DNA from: Deltaproteobacteria bacterium
GTDB lineage: Bacteria > Desulfobacterota > GWC2-55-46
Assembly: GCA_016182655.1 (NCBI GenBank)
Contig: JACPGB010000013.1
Location: 1 to 38,263 of the forward strand
DNA length: 38,263 nucleotides
Direction of reading: 5' to 3'
The notes under the pieces are model-generated. The model was not told the DNA's origin. It worked only from the letters and a program-made list of their open reading frames with translations, and ran no database searches. Both the position numbers and the translations under genes were made by a program. Numbering within the stretch: the stretch's first letter is position 1; each line of letters begins with the position of its first letter. Below, piece after piece: positions 1 through 8,581 of this stretch.

Positions 1-1
1 G

Positions 2-229
2 TGCTCGATAGGGTCCGCGGGGCTCATGCCGGTCTCTTCGGCCACGGCCGGGATGCTCGCGATGTCGGCGAAACTCGATATCGACAAGTTGCAAAGGCTC
101 AAACCGAACGCCGCCTTCATGGAGGAGGGCGAGAGGCTCCTCTATGACTTCATAAAGTTCCAGATAGGGAAGGAATTGAAGACAAAGAGGTTTCTGGAGA
201 AGATGAGGAAGGCCGAGGCGAGAGTTTAG
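2..229 (+). CDS. recO: DNA repair protein RecO, C-terminal fragment (5' end outside window)
   Basis: The reading frame is open to the left edge, so this is the tail of a gene starting upstream; an internal ATG at 26 is not the real start. The last ~40 residues (FMEEGERLLYDFIKFQIGKE, then KTKRFLEKM) resemble the C-terminal helix of RecO, where a GK/GRxLKSRxFLxxM ending is typical. RecO loads RecA onto SSB-coated gaps together with RecR. The position directly before glyQ supports this, since recO-glyQ is a known order in deltaproteobacteria. The assignment rests on a short tail plus context, so it is moderate. Confidence 0.55.
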   Translation, partial: CSIGSAGLMPVSSATAGMLAMSAKLDIDKLQRLKPNAAFMEEGERLLYDFIKFQIGKELKTKRFLEKMRKAEARV

Positions 230-230
230 C

Positions 231-351
231 AGGTTACACAAAAAGTCCATCTGCTTTGTTGTCATCGTCATTCGTAGCTGCGGCGTACAAAAAGAGTACG
301 CCTCGCTCCTCTCTCCTCGACGCCTCGCATCTGGAGCTTTTTGTGCAACCT
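231..351. repeat. 121-bp dispersed palindromic element, copy 1
   Basis: The element starts two bases after the recO stop. Its ends are inverted repeats (AGGTTACACAAAAAG on the left; the right end read in reverse is AGGTTGCACAAAAAG). An inner stem GGCGTAC/GTACGCC closes around a short A-rich loop. A second copy of exactly the same length lies at 5172-5292. Confidence 0.8.
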
Positions 352-365
352 GGATTTGTGTTTTT

Positions 366-394
366 TTGACCCGGCGCGGGTTTTGATGTAGAAT
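366..394 (+). promoter_or_regulatory. Sigma-70-type promoter for glyQ
   Basis: TTGACC at 366-371, a 17-nt spacer and TAGAAT at 389-394. Transcription would start near 401, leaving a leader of about 200 nt before glyQ that carries the repeat at 451-535. Confidence 0.5.
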
Positions 395-450
395 GAGCCG
401 GGTTTTGTCCACCGGGTTTGATTCCAAACGGCTTCTCGCATCATTTAAAT

Positions 451-535
451 CTCCTCCCCCTTGACGGGGGAGGAGGGGTGGGGGTGAAGAGGATTTCACC
501 CTCCCCTCAATTCCCTCCCATCGAGGGAGGGGAAG
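451..535. repeat. Two G/C-tract hairpin repeats ('A' hairpin family)
   Basis: Two adjacent hairpins of the CCCTCCC/GGGAGGG type lie in the glyQ leader, followed by the glyQ Shine-Dalgarno sequence AAGGAGG at 591-597. They match the 'A' part of the three-hairpin composite repeat seen elsewhere in the window. The 372-base gap 230-601 otherwise holds only the 121-bp element and the promoter. Confidence 0.7.
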
Positions 536-601
536 TATAAGTAGATACTTAGTCACTGGGTAGTCCATTGTGGTAAAAGAAGCGGCGATAAAGGAGGCCG
601 T

Positions 602-1486
<885 letters not shown>

Positions 1487-1495
1487 CATTAGCGG

Positions 1496-1756
1496 ATGCC
1501 GCCAACCGGGTCATCAGGAGCTTCTAATGGAGCTTGCTGGAAATTGATATTCATGGGAGGGCTGGCCGGCGCCGCTATTATTCAACTTTATATCGTAGTC
1601 GCGGCCTTTCGAGAGAAGATCGTCCAGGGCATATTGTGCCTTTTCGTCCCCGGATATATCCTTTACTATGCGCTTAAGGAAAAACGGGCAAGACTGCTCG
1701 CAGGATGGGTGGCGGGGATAATCGCCCTTATAGTCGGAGCGGCGATGCTTTCCTGA
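1496..1756 (+). CDS. Small hypothetical membrane protein
   Basis: I do not recognise this family. The ORF of 86 codons begins 9 nt after glyQ and encodes about three hydrophobic segments (roughly residues 17-36, 42-58 and 68-85) separated by short basic stretches (KEKRAR), so it is probably an inner-membrane protein. An in-frame ATG at 1553 would give a 67-residue product starting MGGLAGAAI; I cannot decide between the starts because neither has a clear Shine-Dalgarno. The strong terminator just after the stop suggests it is the last gene of the glyQ transcript. Confidence 0.5.
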   Translation: MPPTGSSGASNGACWKLIFMGGLAGAAIIQLYIVVAAFREKIVQGILCLFVPGYILYYALKEKRARLLAGWVAGIIALIVGAAMLS

Positions 1757-1779
1757 ATAAAATATAAATCGCAAAAAAG

Positions 1780-1815
1780 AAAAGGGTGGGCCTTTGCCCA
1801 CCCTTTTCAATTTTT
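1780..1815. terminator. Bidirectional intrinsic terminator
   Basis: A perfect 12-bp stem (AAAAGGGTGGGC at 1780-1791, loop CTTT, complement at 1796-1807) is followed by a T-rich tail on the plus strand and preceded by an A-rich run that gives a T tail on the minus strand. It separates the convergent glyQ operon and the hydrolase gene at 1845. Confidence 0.9.
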
Positions 1816-1844
1816 AAATCCGTAAATAAGATATCGTTATTCAG

Positions 1845-2930
1845 TCAGAAAATACGTCCCGCCATCTCCTTAATGCTCTTCTTGAGCTGTACGGAAAAAT
1901 TGTCGAAACTCCCGTCGATATTCCCGGAATAGTACGCTGGCTGGCTCTCATAGCCATAGAGGGCGTTCGGGGGATTTCCGATGTCTTCGCCGTTCATCCT
2001 CGTCCATACCGAGCTCCCGTTTGTCGCGGCGTTCAAGAGATCGACGGCGTGCTTGTTCCCGTACCATAGTGGAGGGTAGTCGAAGGACTGGTAATCCTGG
2101 TTCGGCGGCTGCATGTGGTCCCATTCGGACTGTATCCTCATGTACGCGGACGTGACAGACCCTATGTAGTTGAGAGCCTCCCTTTCAGACCACCATTGGA
2201 TATTTTCCGCCGAAGGGTCGTCTGCGGTGTCCTCTCTTCCTCCGAACATCCCGGACATCTGCGCGGTCTTGTCGTTGGCCGTGTCGCTGTCGAGGAGCCA
2301 TGCGTCGGCCATGATGACATAGCTGTCGGACGGGCCTTCCACGTCGATGAGGTATTTGACATTCAGGCCCGGGTCCCTTCCGAGGCATCCGGCGGCCATC
2401 GAGATGCCGAAAGAGAAGCTCACGACACCGATGTTGTCCTGGTCCGCGAGCGGGTTCGTCTTCGCGTATTCTATTACAGCCTTCAGGTCGTCCTGATGGA
2501 CCAGCCCGTTGTAATTTTCTACCCCTTCGCTTGCGGGGTCGGTCTCGGTGCCGGAGCCCCTGCCCTGCGGGGTGAAGGCGTAGATAATGTACCCCTCGTC
2601 CGCGAGCTCGGCGAAGGCCTGTATGTCGAGATACCACATGGAGCTTCCGAGCCCGCCGGGGACGATTATGATCACAGGGAGCTTTTCTCCTGTGCCGGCG
2701 GAAGGCGTCTTGGACCTGACGAAGATAAAGTTGCCGTTCGTGGATTTTATCCACGCGTTCTCGACGAGGGGCGCAGCCTCCCCGCCCCCGCTCGGAGAGG
2801 TTTCATCCACGGTCTCCGGAGTATCGCTTGCAGTGTCTACCCCACCGTTGCCGCACCCGGACGATACGGTCAAAAAAAGGACTAAAAGCCCGATCGATAA
2901 AGCTTTTCTTGTGTTGCTTGCCGGTCTCAT
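1845..2930 (-). CDS. Secreted alpha/beta hydrolase (dienelactone hydrolase-like), probable lipoprotein
   Basis: The 361-residue protein begins with an export signal (basic start, then LSIGLLVLFLTVSSGCG). The cysteine at the end of the hydrophobic core suggests a lipoprotein, although the lipobox is weak (S at -3). A Ser/Gly/Glu-rich linker leads into an alpha/beta hydrolase fold: VIIIVPGGLGSS resembles the oxyanion-hole loop, GYIIYAFTPQGRGSGTETDP the region after strand 4, and VVSFSFGIS the nucleophile elbow, with Ser in place of the first Gly of GxSxG. It probably hydrolyses an ester or peptide in the periplasm; the substrate is unknown. Dienelactone hydrolase and S9-type acyl-peptidase are both possible relatives. 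Confidence 0.75.
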   Translation of the reverse strand: MRPASNTRKALSIGLLVLFLTVSSGCGNGGVDTASDTPETVDETSPSGGGEAAPLVENAWIKSTNGNFIFVRSKTPSAGTGEKLPVIIIVPGGLGSSMWYLDIQAFAELADEGYIIYAFTPQGRGSGTETDPASEGVENYNGLVHQDDLKAVIEYAKTNPLADQDNIGVVSFSFGISMAAGCLGRDPGLNVKYLIDVEGPSDSYVIMADAWLLDSDTANDKTAQMSGMFGGREDTADDPSAENIQWWSEREALNYIGSVTSAYMRIQSEWDHMQPPNQDYQSFDYPPLWYGNKHAVDLLNAATNGSSVWTRMNGEDIGNPPNALYGYESQPAYYSGNIDGSFDNFSVQLKKSIKEMAGRIF

Positions 2931-3100
2931 CAGGTTTTTAATTCCTTTTACAGGCGCATTTGCAGGTTCAAAGGCACGGCTTTTTCAGTGAAGAAAACCT
3001 CTTGGCATTACGGCATGGGCGTAAGGAGAGCGCGCACGGGTCGGATATGAAATCGAAATGAAAACAGGACAGGCTTTAAGGCAGATTTTTGAGAGACGGT

Positions 3101-3589
3101 CTATTCCGTCGTATTCTTCTTCCCCTTTACGACTATCGTCCCGGCGATCCTGTCGCCGAACCTTTCTCCAAGGTCGTCGGTATAGATGAGTATCATCTCC
3201 ATGCCGAGGACCGCCGCCCAGGAGAGGAATACGATGACCTTGCCCAGGTACGGTATCCAGCCGAGGATGTAATATACCACGATGAGGACGGCGAAGACGG
3301 AGTTCCTGATTATCGACTGCTTGAAGTCGCACTGCGTGGCCGGGTCTTCAAGAGAGACTGTCTTGAGGCCGATTATCCTCTTTCCGATAGACCCGCCCTT
3401 GAGCCCGTCCGAGATGAGTATGTAGGTCGTCCCGGCCAGAGGCCCCACGGCCGTCGGGAAGACGAAGAAAGCGCCCATGATGAGGATGTCTATGAACTTG
3501 GCGATGAAACGCTCGAGGACATAGGTCTTCACGAGAGGCCCTTCGGCCTCTTTATCCTCGTGCGCCTTAAACGGGATATCCTCTGCCAT
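3101..3589 (-). CDS. RDD-family integral membrane protein
   Basis: The 162-residue protein has the RDD family layout. After a charged N-terminus (ca. 1-25) comes RFIAKFIDILIMG, where R and D of the first helix are the family signature. A second helix follows (VGPLAGTTYILI), then GGSIGKRIIGLKTV, the conserved loop of RDD proteins, then two further helices (ca. 95-140), ending in RFGDRIAGTIVVKG. RDD proteins are small polytopic membrane proteins with a few known cases of ion or sodium transport; the function here cannot be told. It starts 7 nt after the DUF4177-like gene (3597-3830) and probably shares its transcript. Confidence 0.85.
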   Translation of the reverse strand: MAEDIPFKAHEDKEAEGPLVKTYVLERFIAKFIDILIMGAFFVFPTAVGPLAGTTYILISDGLKGGSIGKRIIGLKTVSLEDPATQCDFKQSIIRNSVFAVLIVVYYILGWIPYLGKVIVFLSWAAVLGMEMILIYTDDLGERFGDRIAGTIVVKGKKNTTE

Positions 3590-3596
3590 TGTCCCC

Positions 3597-3830
3597 TCAG
3601 TCGGAATTCCGCGTGAACAGTATGAACGCCATGGCCGGGCGTTTTGAGGAGTCCCGCATGGCGAAGTGTATGCCGTCGAGGTTCCAGCCCTCGCGGACGC
3701 GCTCGTTTATGGCCTTCTCAATCTCTTCGTCCGTTACGGTCGAGAGGCCCTCGCGGACGCGCTCGTTTATGGCCTTCTCAATCTCTTCGTCCGTTACGGT
3801 CGAGAGCTCTATGACTTTATAGTTCAGCAT
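3597..3830 (-). CDS. Small DUF4177-like protein with an exact internal 20-residue duplication
   Basis: This is a 77-residue protein. The start (MLNYKVIELSTVTDEEIEKA) and the end (GWNLDGIHFAMRDSSKRPAM, then AFILFTR) fit the compact DUF4177 pattern, in which a strand, a helix and a 'GW.l..i' strand follow each other. The middle is unusual: the helix-forming 20 residues beginning LSTVTDEEIEKAIN and ending REG occur twice in succession, encoded by two identical 60-bp units. Without the second unit the protein would be about 57 residues, the usual size. The function is unknown. It lies just upstream of the RDD gene. Confidence 0.7.
   Translation of the reverse strand: MLNYKVIELSTVTDEEIEKAINERVREGLSTVTDEEIEKAINERVREGWNLDGIHFAMRDSSKRPAMAFILFTRNSD
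3687..3806. repeat. Perfect 60-bp tandem duplication inside a gene
   Basis: Bases 3687-3746 and 3747-3806 are identical over all 60 positions. The flanking bases differ (A at 3686 versus G at 3746; G at 3747 versus C at 3807), so the unit is exactly 60 bp and keeps the reading frame. Confidence 0.97.
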
Positions 3831-3901
3831 ATATTATAGCACCGCCCGCGCCTTGTCGGCGTGACTTTCATCGGGGGAGATCTCACGCTCCTGAATCCCC
3901 C

Positions 3902-3936
3902 AAAAAAAAAAGGCGGGGGGCTTTCGCCACCCCGCC
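3902..3936 (-). terminator. Intrinsic terminator of the cobA-hemD/hemB/ahbD operon
   Basis: Read on the minus strand, a GGCGGGG...CCCCGCC stem with a GAAAG-containing centre (3912-3936) is followed by an unbroken run of at least nine T. It lies 24 bases beyond the ahbD stop codon. Confidence 0.9.
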
Positions 3937-3959
3937 AGATTATACCAGAAAAAAATCCG

Positions 3960-5144
3960 TTATCTATAGACCTTCTTTTCCCCGCCTTCGGCGGCCTCGG
4001 CGGCCTTTTTATCGTCCCGGGCCTTCTTTGCGGCTTCAGTTGGCTGGTAGGTGCAAAACGGCTCTTCGTCCATGTAGTTTGCGGTAAAGGCGAATGCCCT
4101 TGCCCTGCAACCGCCGCATACCTTCCTGAACTCGCAGTACCCGCACCTGCCGTTGTAGTCGTCCCAGTTCCGCATCTCCTGGAATACCTTGGAGGTGTCC
4201 CATATCGTATGGAAGGGCTCTTTTCTTATGTCGCCGCACTCCACATCAAGGAAGCCGCAGATCTGCACCTTGCCGGTGTTCGAGACGAATGCGAAGGACT
4301 GTCCGCCCATGCAACCCTTACTCATGGCGTCGAGCCCGTGGGTCTCTGGCGTGACAATTACGCCCTTCTCTTTTTCCTTTTGCCTGAATATCCTATAGTA
4401 ATGGGGGGCGCAGGTCGGCTTGAACTGGAGCGGCACCTTGTCCCTCATCTCATGGAACCACGAGAGCGACTTCTCGTACTCCTCGGGGGATATCTCCTGG
4501 TCCTTCAACTGAGCGCCCCTGCCGGTCGGCACAAGCAGGAACGGGTGGTGCGCTACGGCCCCGAGGCTTATGACGAGCTCGAGTATCTTAGGCAACTCCG
4601 CGAGGTTGTGCTTGGTGATGGTGGTATTGACCTGAAACGGGAGCCCGACCTTCTTTACGCTCTCTATCGCCTGCATGACGGAAGCGAACGCGCCGTTGAC
4701 CCTTCTAAAGTTGTCGTGGCTCTCGGCGGTCGCGCCGTCTATGGAGAAGGAGACGCGCTGGATGCCGGAGTCTATCATCTTCTGCGCGGTTTCAACCGTC
4801 ACGAGGAAGCCGCAGGGGGCCATGACCATGCGAAGACCCAGCTTGGTCCCGTACTTGGCTATGTCCCAGATGTCGTCGCGGAGCATCGGCTCCCCGCCGG
4901 TCATGATGATTATCGGGCTTGAGAAAGAGGCGACGTCGTCTAAGAAGTCGTAGCATTCCTTTGTGGCAAGCTCGTTAGGGTACGGGCCGAACCTCGCCGC
5001 CGCCCTGCAATGTATGCAGTCCAAGTTGCAAGACCTCGTCAACTCCCACGCTATCAGCTTCGGCAGCCATTTTCTGCCGCCGCTCTTGTCCGGTCCTTTC
5101 GCCATCCCAGGCACCTCGTGCGGATGGCCTTTCGGCATATGCAT
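3960..5144 (-). CDS. ahbD: Radical SAM/SPASM heme synthase AhbD-like (Fe-coproporphyrin III decarboxylase)
   Basis: The 394-residue protein carries the radical SAM cluster motif CNLDCIHC (C39, C43, C46) after a His/Pro-rich N-terminus, then MTGGEP (SAM binding) and GTKLGLRMVMAPCG. A cysteine-rich SPASM region (CGFLDVECGD ... RCGYCEFRKVCGGCRARAFA ... EEPFC) would hold a second 4Fe-4S cluster. AhbD converts Fe-coproporphyrin III to heme b by oxidative decarboxylation of two propionates, the last step of the siroheme-dependent pathway; the paralogue NirJ acts in heme d1 synthesis. The position downstream of hemB and cobA-hemD favours AhbD. ATG 5144 is preceded by AAAGGAG at 8 nt. AhbA, AhbB and AhbC are not in the window. 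Confidence 0.82.
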   Translation of the reverse strand: MHMPKGHPHEVPGMAKGPDKSGGRKWLPKLIAWELTRSCNLDCIHCRAAARFGPYPNELATKECYDFLDDVASFSSPIIIMTGGEPMLRDDIWDIAKYGTKLGLRMVMAPCGFLVTVETAQKMIDSGIQRVSFSIDGATAESHDNFRRVNGAFASVMQAIESVKKVGLPFQVNTTITKHNLAELPKILELVISLGAVAHHPFLLVPTGRGAQLKDQEISPEEYEKSLSWFHEMRDKVPLQFKPTCAPHYYRIFRQKEKEKGVIVTPETHGLDAMSKGCMGGQSFAFVSNTGKVQICGFLDVECGDIRKEPFHTIWDTSKVFQEMRNWDDYNGRCGYCEFRKVCGGCRARAFAFTANYMDEEPFCTYQPTEAAKKARDDKKAAEAAEGGEKKVYR

Positions 5145-5171
5145 AACGGATACTCCTTTTCTGGATTGGCC

Positions 5172-5292
5172 GGCTGCTGAAAAAGTCCATCTGCTTTGTT
5201 GTCTTTGTCGCTCGTCACTGCGGCGTCCCTTACTACAGTACGCCTCACTCCTTGCTCCTCGACGCCTCGCATATGGAGCTTTTTGAGCAGCC
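5172..5292. repeat. 121-bp dispersed palindromic element, copy 2
   Basis: This is the second copy of the element at 231-351, of identical length, with a near-identical core (AAAGTCCATCTGCTTTGTTG; CTCCTCGACGCCTCGCAT). The terminal arms read GGCTGCTGAAAAAG and, in reverse, GGCTGCTCAAAAAG, so both arms changed together relative to copy 1. It occupies most of the hemB-ahbD gap. Confidence 0.8.
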
Positions 5293-5330
5293 TGACCCTC
5301 ATAGGATTTTCAACGACTGCTATAAAGCAA

Positions 5331-6305
5331 CTACTTCTGGAGGACTTTTGCCGCCTCCTTGGCGAAATAAGTAAGTATCATGTCGGCCCCGGCGCGCTTA
5401 ATGGACGTGAGAGACTCCATCATCGCCCTCTCGCCGTCAATCCAGCCCTTCTCTGCCGCGGCCTTTATCGTCGAGAACTCGCCGCTTACGTTGTACGCGG
5501 CGGTCGGGTATCCGAACTCTTCCTTTATCCTTCTTATGATGTCGAGATACGGGAGCGCGGGCTTTACCATGACGATGTCCGCGCCTTCCTCGATGTCGAG
5601 CGCCACTTCCCGCATCGCCTCGTCCGTGTTGCCGGGGTCCATCTGGTAAGAGCGCCTGTCCCCGAACTGCGGGGTCGATTCCGCCGCCTCCCTGAAAGGC
5701 CCGTAGAAGGCGGATGCGTACTTTGCCGCGTAGCTCATGACCGGGATGTGGGAGAAGTCGTTCTCGTCAAGCGTATCCCTTATCGCGGCGACGCGCCCGT
5801 CCATCATGTCCGAGGGGGCGACTATATCGGCCCCGGCCTCGGCGTGGGAAAGGGCCTCCCTGGAGAGCAACTCGAGTGTGGCGTCGTTGTCGACGTCCTT
5901 ACCTTTTATGATACCACAGTGGCCGTGCGAAGTATATTCGCACATGCAGACGTCCGTTATGACCGCAAGGCCCGGGACCTTGTTTTTTATGGCCTTTATA
6001 GCCTCCTGGACAGGCCCCCTGGGGTCGAAGGCGGTGGAGCCTTCCTCGTCCTTGTGCTCCGGGATGCCGAAGAGGATGACCGCCGGGATGCCGAGCCCCT
6101 TTACCTCTTTCGCCTCTTTTACGATGTTATCGACCGAGAGCTGTGAGTGGCCGGGCATGGAGGTTATCGGCTTCTTTACGTTCTTCCCGAAGGTGACGAA
6201 CAGGGGGAGGATGAGGTCGTTGGGGGTGAGGTTCGTCTCCCGGACCATGTTCCTGATGGTCTCGGTCTTGCGGAGCCTTCTTGGACGATAAAACGGGAAG
6301 TTCAT
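5331..6305 (-). CDS. hemB: Delta-aminolevulinic acid dehydratase (porphobilinogen synthase)
   Basis: This enzyme condenses two 5-aminolevulinate molecules to porphobilinogen in the cytoplasm. The 324 residues are full length. Visible are the zinc site [13 protein letters not shown] (C120, C122, C130), the Schiff-base lysines in [15 protein letters not shown] (K195) and [11 protein letters not shown] (K248), and the family motif RSYQMDPGN. The triple-Cys site points to a Zn-dependent rather than purely Mg-dependent enzyme. The start ATG has AGGAG six bases upstream and lies 9 nt after the cobA-hemD stop, so the two are surely co-transcribed. Confidence 0.97.
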   Translation of the reverse strand: MNFPFYRPRRLRKTETIRNMVRETNLTPNDLILPLFVTFGKNVKKPITSMPGHSQLSVDNIVKEAKEVKGLGIPAVILFGIPEHKDEEGSTAFDPRGPVQEAIKAIKNKVPGLAVITDVCMCEYTSHGHCGIIKGKDVDNDATLELLSREALSHAEAGADIVAPSDMMDGRVAAIRDTLDENDFSHIPVMSYAAKYASAFYGPFREAAESTPQFGDRRSYQMDPGNTDEAMREVALDIEEGADIVMVKPALPYLDIIRRIKEEFGYPTAAYNVSGEFSTIKAAAEKGWIDGERAMMESLTSIKRAGADMILTYFAKEAAKVLQK

Positions 6306-6314
6306 ACCGATCTC

Positions 6315-7838
6315 CTATTTCTTTCTGAAGTATTCTGCCATCGCATTAGTCAACGCCGGGATGGTATAGTCCTTCGGCATAATATCGACCTGAATGCCAT
6401 ATTCTTTAGCGGTATCGGCGGTTATCGGGCCGATGCAGGCTATGGTGACGCCCTTTAAAAGCCCCGGCAACTCGGCCTTCTTGAACATGGAGGCGAAGTT
6501 GGTGACGGTCGAGGACGAGGTGAATGTGATCACATCTACCCCGCCTTCTGTAAGGAGCTTTTTAAGCTCCCCGGCCTCCTTTGTGGGCCTTATCGTCTTA
6601 TAGGACGGGACGACATCTATCCTGCCGCCGAGCCTTTTAATCTCCTGCGGTATTATCTCCCTCGCCTGCATGGCTCTCGCGAGGAGGAACTTTTTCCCCT
6701 TGATGCGCCTCTTGCCGAGGGCGTCGAGTACGGCCTCCGCCCTGTATTCCTTCGGCGTCAAGTCTACCTTTATGCCGAGCTTCTTTATCGCCTTTTCGGT
6801 CATGGGGCCTATGGCGCAGATCTTTACGCCCTTGAGCTCCCTTAGATCCTTGTCGAGTTTATAGAGCCTTTCAAAGAAATATTTTACGCCGTTGACGGAA
6901 GTGAATATCGCCCAGTCGTAGGACGAGAGCTTTTTGATCGCCTTGTCGAGCGGCTTCCAGTCAGGCGGTGCGACGGTCTTGATCGTGGGGAAGGTAATCG
7001 GCTCCGCGCCGTTCCTCTCAAGTAGCTTCGAGAAATCCCCTGCCTGCTCAAGGGCCCTTGTTACGAGGATGCGTTTTCCGAAGAGCGGCTTCGTCTCGAA
7101 CCAGTTGAGTTTCTCCCGTAAACTGACCACATCCCCGACGACTATAATAACCGGCGGCCTCATCTCCTGTTCGCCGGCAAGCGCGACGATTGTGCCGAGG
7201 GTGCCGGACAGGCACTTCTGCTTGGTCATCGTCCCCCAGCGCACAAGCGCCACCGGGGTCGACGCGGCCCAGCCGTTCTCAAGGAGTTTGGAGGTTATAA
7301 GAGAGAGGTTCTTCCACCCCATGAGGAAGACGAGAGTGCCTCTGCCGACAGAGAGCCTGTCCCAAGCGATGTTCGACCTCTCCTTTAAGGGGTTCTCCTG
7401 CCCCGTTATGAAGGTAACCGAGGACGCGAGGTCCCTGTGTGTAAGCGGTATGCCCGCGTAGGCCGGTGCGGCTGTGGCTGAAGTGACGCCCGGGACTATC
7501 TCGAAGGGGATGCCTGCGGCAACGAGCTCTTCCGCCTCTTCGCCGCCACGCCCGAAGATGAACGGGTCGCCGCCCTTGAGCCTTACGACCATCTTGCCTT
7601 TTTGAGCGAGCGAGATAATGAGCCTGTTTATCTCCTCCTGCTCCATCGTCTTCTCGGAGCCTTTTTTCCCGACATAGATCGTCTCTGCGCCGGGCCTGGC
7701 GTTTTCGAGAAGGCGCGCGTTGGCGAGGAAGTCGTAGATGACGGCGTCGGCCTCTTTGAGCGCCTCAAGGCCTTTGACGGTCATGAGGCCCGGATCCCCG
7801 GGCCCCGCCCCGACCAGAAAAACTTTGCCAGTAGTCAT
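6315..7838 (-). CDS. cobA-hemD: Fused uroporphyrinogen-III C-methyltransferase / uroporphyrinogen-III synthase
   Basis: The protein has 507 residues. Residues ~4-245 form SUMT (CobA), with VFLVGAGPGDPGLMTVKG (SAM-binding loop), VVRLKGGDPFIFGRGGEE and VPGVTSATAAPAYAGIPLTHR. Residues ~253-507 form HemD, with two Rossmann-like halves (KRILVTRALEQAGDFSKLLE; DVITFTSSSTVTNFASMF; IACIGPITADTAKEYGI). HemD cyclises hydroxymethylbilane to uroporphyrinogen III and CobA methylates it twice to precorrin-2, so the fusion channels flux to siroheme, siroheme-derived heme or cobalamin. This fusion is well known in deltaproteobacteria and clostridia. A good promoter lies upstream at 7954-7982; the Shine-Dalgarno is weak. 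Confidence 0.96.
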   Translation of the reverse strand: MTTGKVFLVGAGPGDPGLMTVKGLEALKEADAVIYDFLANARLLENARPGAETIYVGKKGSEKTMEQEEINRLIISLAQKGKMVVRLKGGDPFIFGRGGEEAEELVAAGIPFEIVPGVTSATAAPAYAGIPLTHRDLASSVTFITGQENPLKERSNIAWDRLSVGRGTLVFLMGWKNLSLITSKLLENGWAASTPVALVRWGTMTKQKCLSGTLGTIVALAGEQEMRPPVIIVVGDVVSLREKLNWFETKPLFGKRILVTRALEQAGDFSKLLERNGAEPITFPTIKTVAPPDWKPLDKAIKKLSSYDWAIFTSVNGVKYFFERLYKLDKDLRELKGVKICAIGPMTEKAIKKLGIKVDLTPKEYRAEAVLDALGKRRIKGKKFLLARAMQAREIIPQEIKRLGGRIDVVPSYKTIRPTKEAGELKKLLTEGGVDVITFTSSSTVTNFASMFKKAELPGLLKGVTIACIGPITADTAKEYGIQVDIMPKDYTIPALTNAMAEYFRKK

Positions 7839-7953
7839 ATATGAAAAGGTTTCTCCATTCCTTTATAGCAAGGGAAGATTAACGGAATTGAAATGTAAGG
7901 ATTAAAAACGTTTAAGGAAACCAAAGGCCCCTAAGCCCCGGTAAAGCCTTGCC

Positions 7954-7982
7954 ATTATAACAGATGAAGGGAGGGTTATCAA
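7954..7982 (-). promoter_or_regulatory. Sigma-70-type promoter for cobA-hemD/hemB/ahbD
   Basis: On the minus strand TTGATA (7982-7977), a 17-nt spacer and a perfect TATAAT (7959-7954). The start would be near 7947, giving a leader of about 110 nt. Confidence 0.65.
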
Positions 7983-7990
7983 ATGAAAGC

Positions 7991-8184
7991 AGTCCTGGCC
8001 GGACGGGCAATTTCGTATCGGAGGGGCGTGCGCGGGGGAGGGCCGAAGAGCCCCGTTTTGACATTGGCCGTACGCCGAGTACCCGGACGGGCAATTTCGT
8101 ATCGGAGGGCTTCGCTTTAATGACGTCCTTGTGCGCCGGATTTGAAGTCGGCCCAGCGCCGAGCAGTCCTGGCCGGACGGGCAA
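7991..8184. repeat. Cluster of direct repeats (CCGGACGGGCAA family)
   Basis: A 27-base unit beginning CCGGACGGGCAATTTCGTAT occurs identically at 7999-8025 and 8083-8109, 84 bp apart. The 20 bases at 7991-8010 recur identically at 8165-8184, where the copy then diverges. No plausible gene covers the region; the 743-base gap 7839-8581 holds the promoter, these repeats and the hairpin elements listed next. Confidence 0.75.
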
Positions 8185-8216
8185 AGTTCGTAATGAGGCG
8201 GCCTGCTTCTTTAACC

Positions 8217-8358
8217 TCCCCTCCCTCGACGGGAGGGGACAGAGGGGAGGGTGATTTTGAAGGTCAAAAGAAATACGACCTCCCCCGGCCCCTCCTTGTT
8301 AAGGAGGGGAGCCGTTAATCTCCTCCCCTTTTTTCAAGGGGAGGTTGGGAGGGGTCGG
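8217..8358 (+). repeat. Three-hairpin composite repeat, copy 1 (order A-B-C)
   Basis: Hairpin A (CCCCTCCCTCGACGGGAGGGG plus a second G run), an A-rich linker ending AAAAGAAATACGACC, hairpin B (CCCCTCCTTGTTAAGGAGGGG) and hairpin C (CTCCCC, T-rich loop, GGGGAG) follow one another. Copy 2 at 9181-9324 has the same order and nearly the same sequence. Confidence 0.85.
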
Positions 8359-8418
8359 TTTCGAGCATTTAGAGGTTACATCACGCACCGTCCAAAGAGG
8401 GCAGGGTATCTCTCTAAA

Positions 8419-8458
8419 CCTCCCCTCCCTTGACGGGAGGGGAATGAGGGGAGGGTGA
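8419..8458. repeat. Single A-type hairpin repeat
   Basis: One isolated A hairpin (CCCCTCCCTTGACGGGAGGGG followed by GAGGGGAGGG), 60 bp after composite copy 1. Confidence 0.75.
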
Positions 8459-8465
8459 GGTTTTT

Positions 8466-8552
8466 GTCATTGCGAGGAGCGCAAGCGACGAAGCAATCTC
8501 AAGGGGCTTATAACGCCAAAAGATGAGATTGCTTCACTTTATTCGCAATGAC
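8466..8552. repeat. 87-bp palindromic repeat (GTCATTGCGA ... TCGCAATGAC)
   Basis: Terminal inverted repeats GTCATTGCGA/TCGCAATGAC and inner arms GAAGCAATCTCA/TGAGATTGCTTC surround a short unpaired centre. This type of intergenic palindrome is widespread in bacterial genomes. A degenerate relative lies at 30340-30410 and a half copy at 30617-30647. Confidence 0.85.
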
Positions 8553-8581
8553 AGGCCTTGATTTATCAAGCAGCCAAGGCC

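Noticed and set aside
3861-4922. 353-codon open frame on the plus strand
   Set aside because: It lies entirely over ahbD on the opposite strand, has no family resemblance, and is a by-product of GC-rich codon use.
7912-8433. Open frames over the repeat-rich gap after cobA-hemD
   Set aside because: The predicted peptides consist only of translated repeats (SPGRTGNFVSEG-like) and have no plausible start signals.
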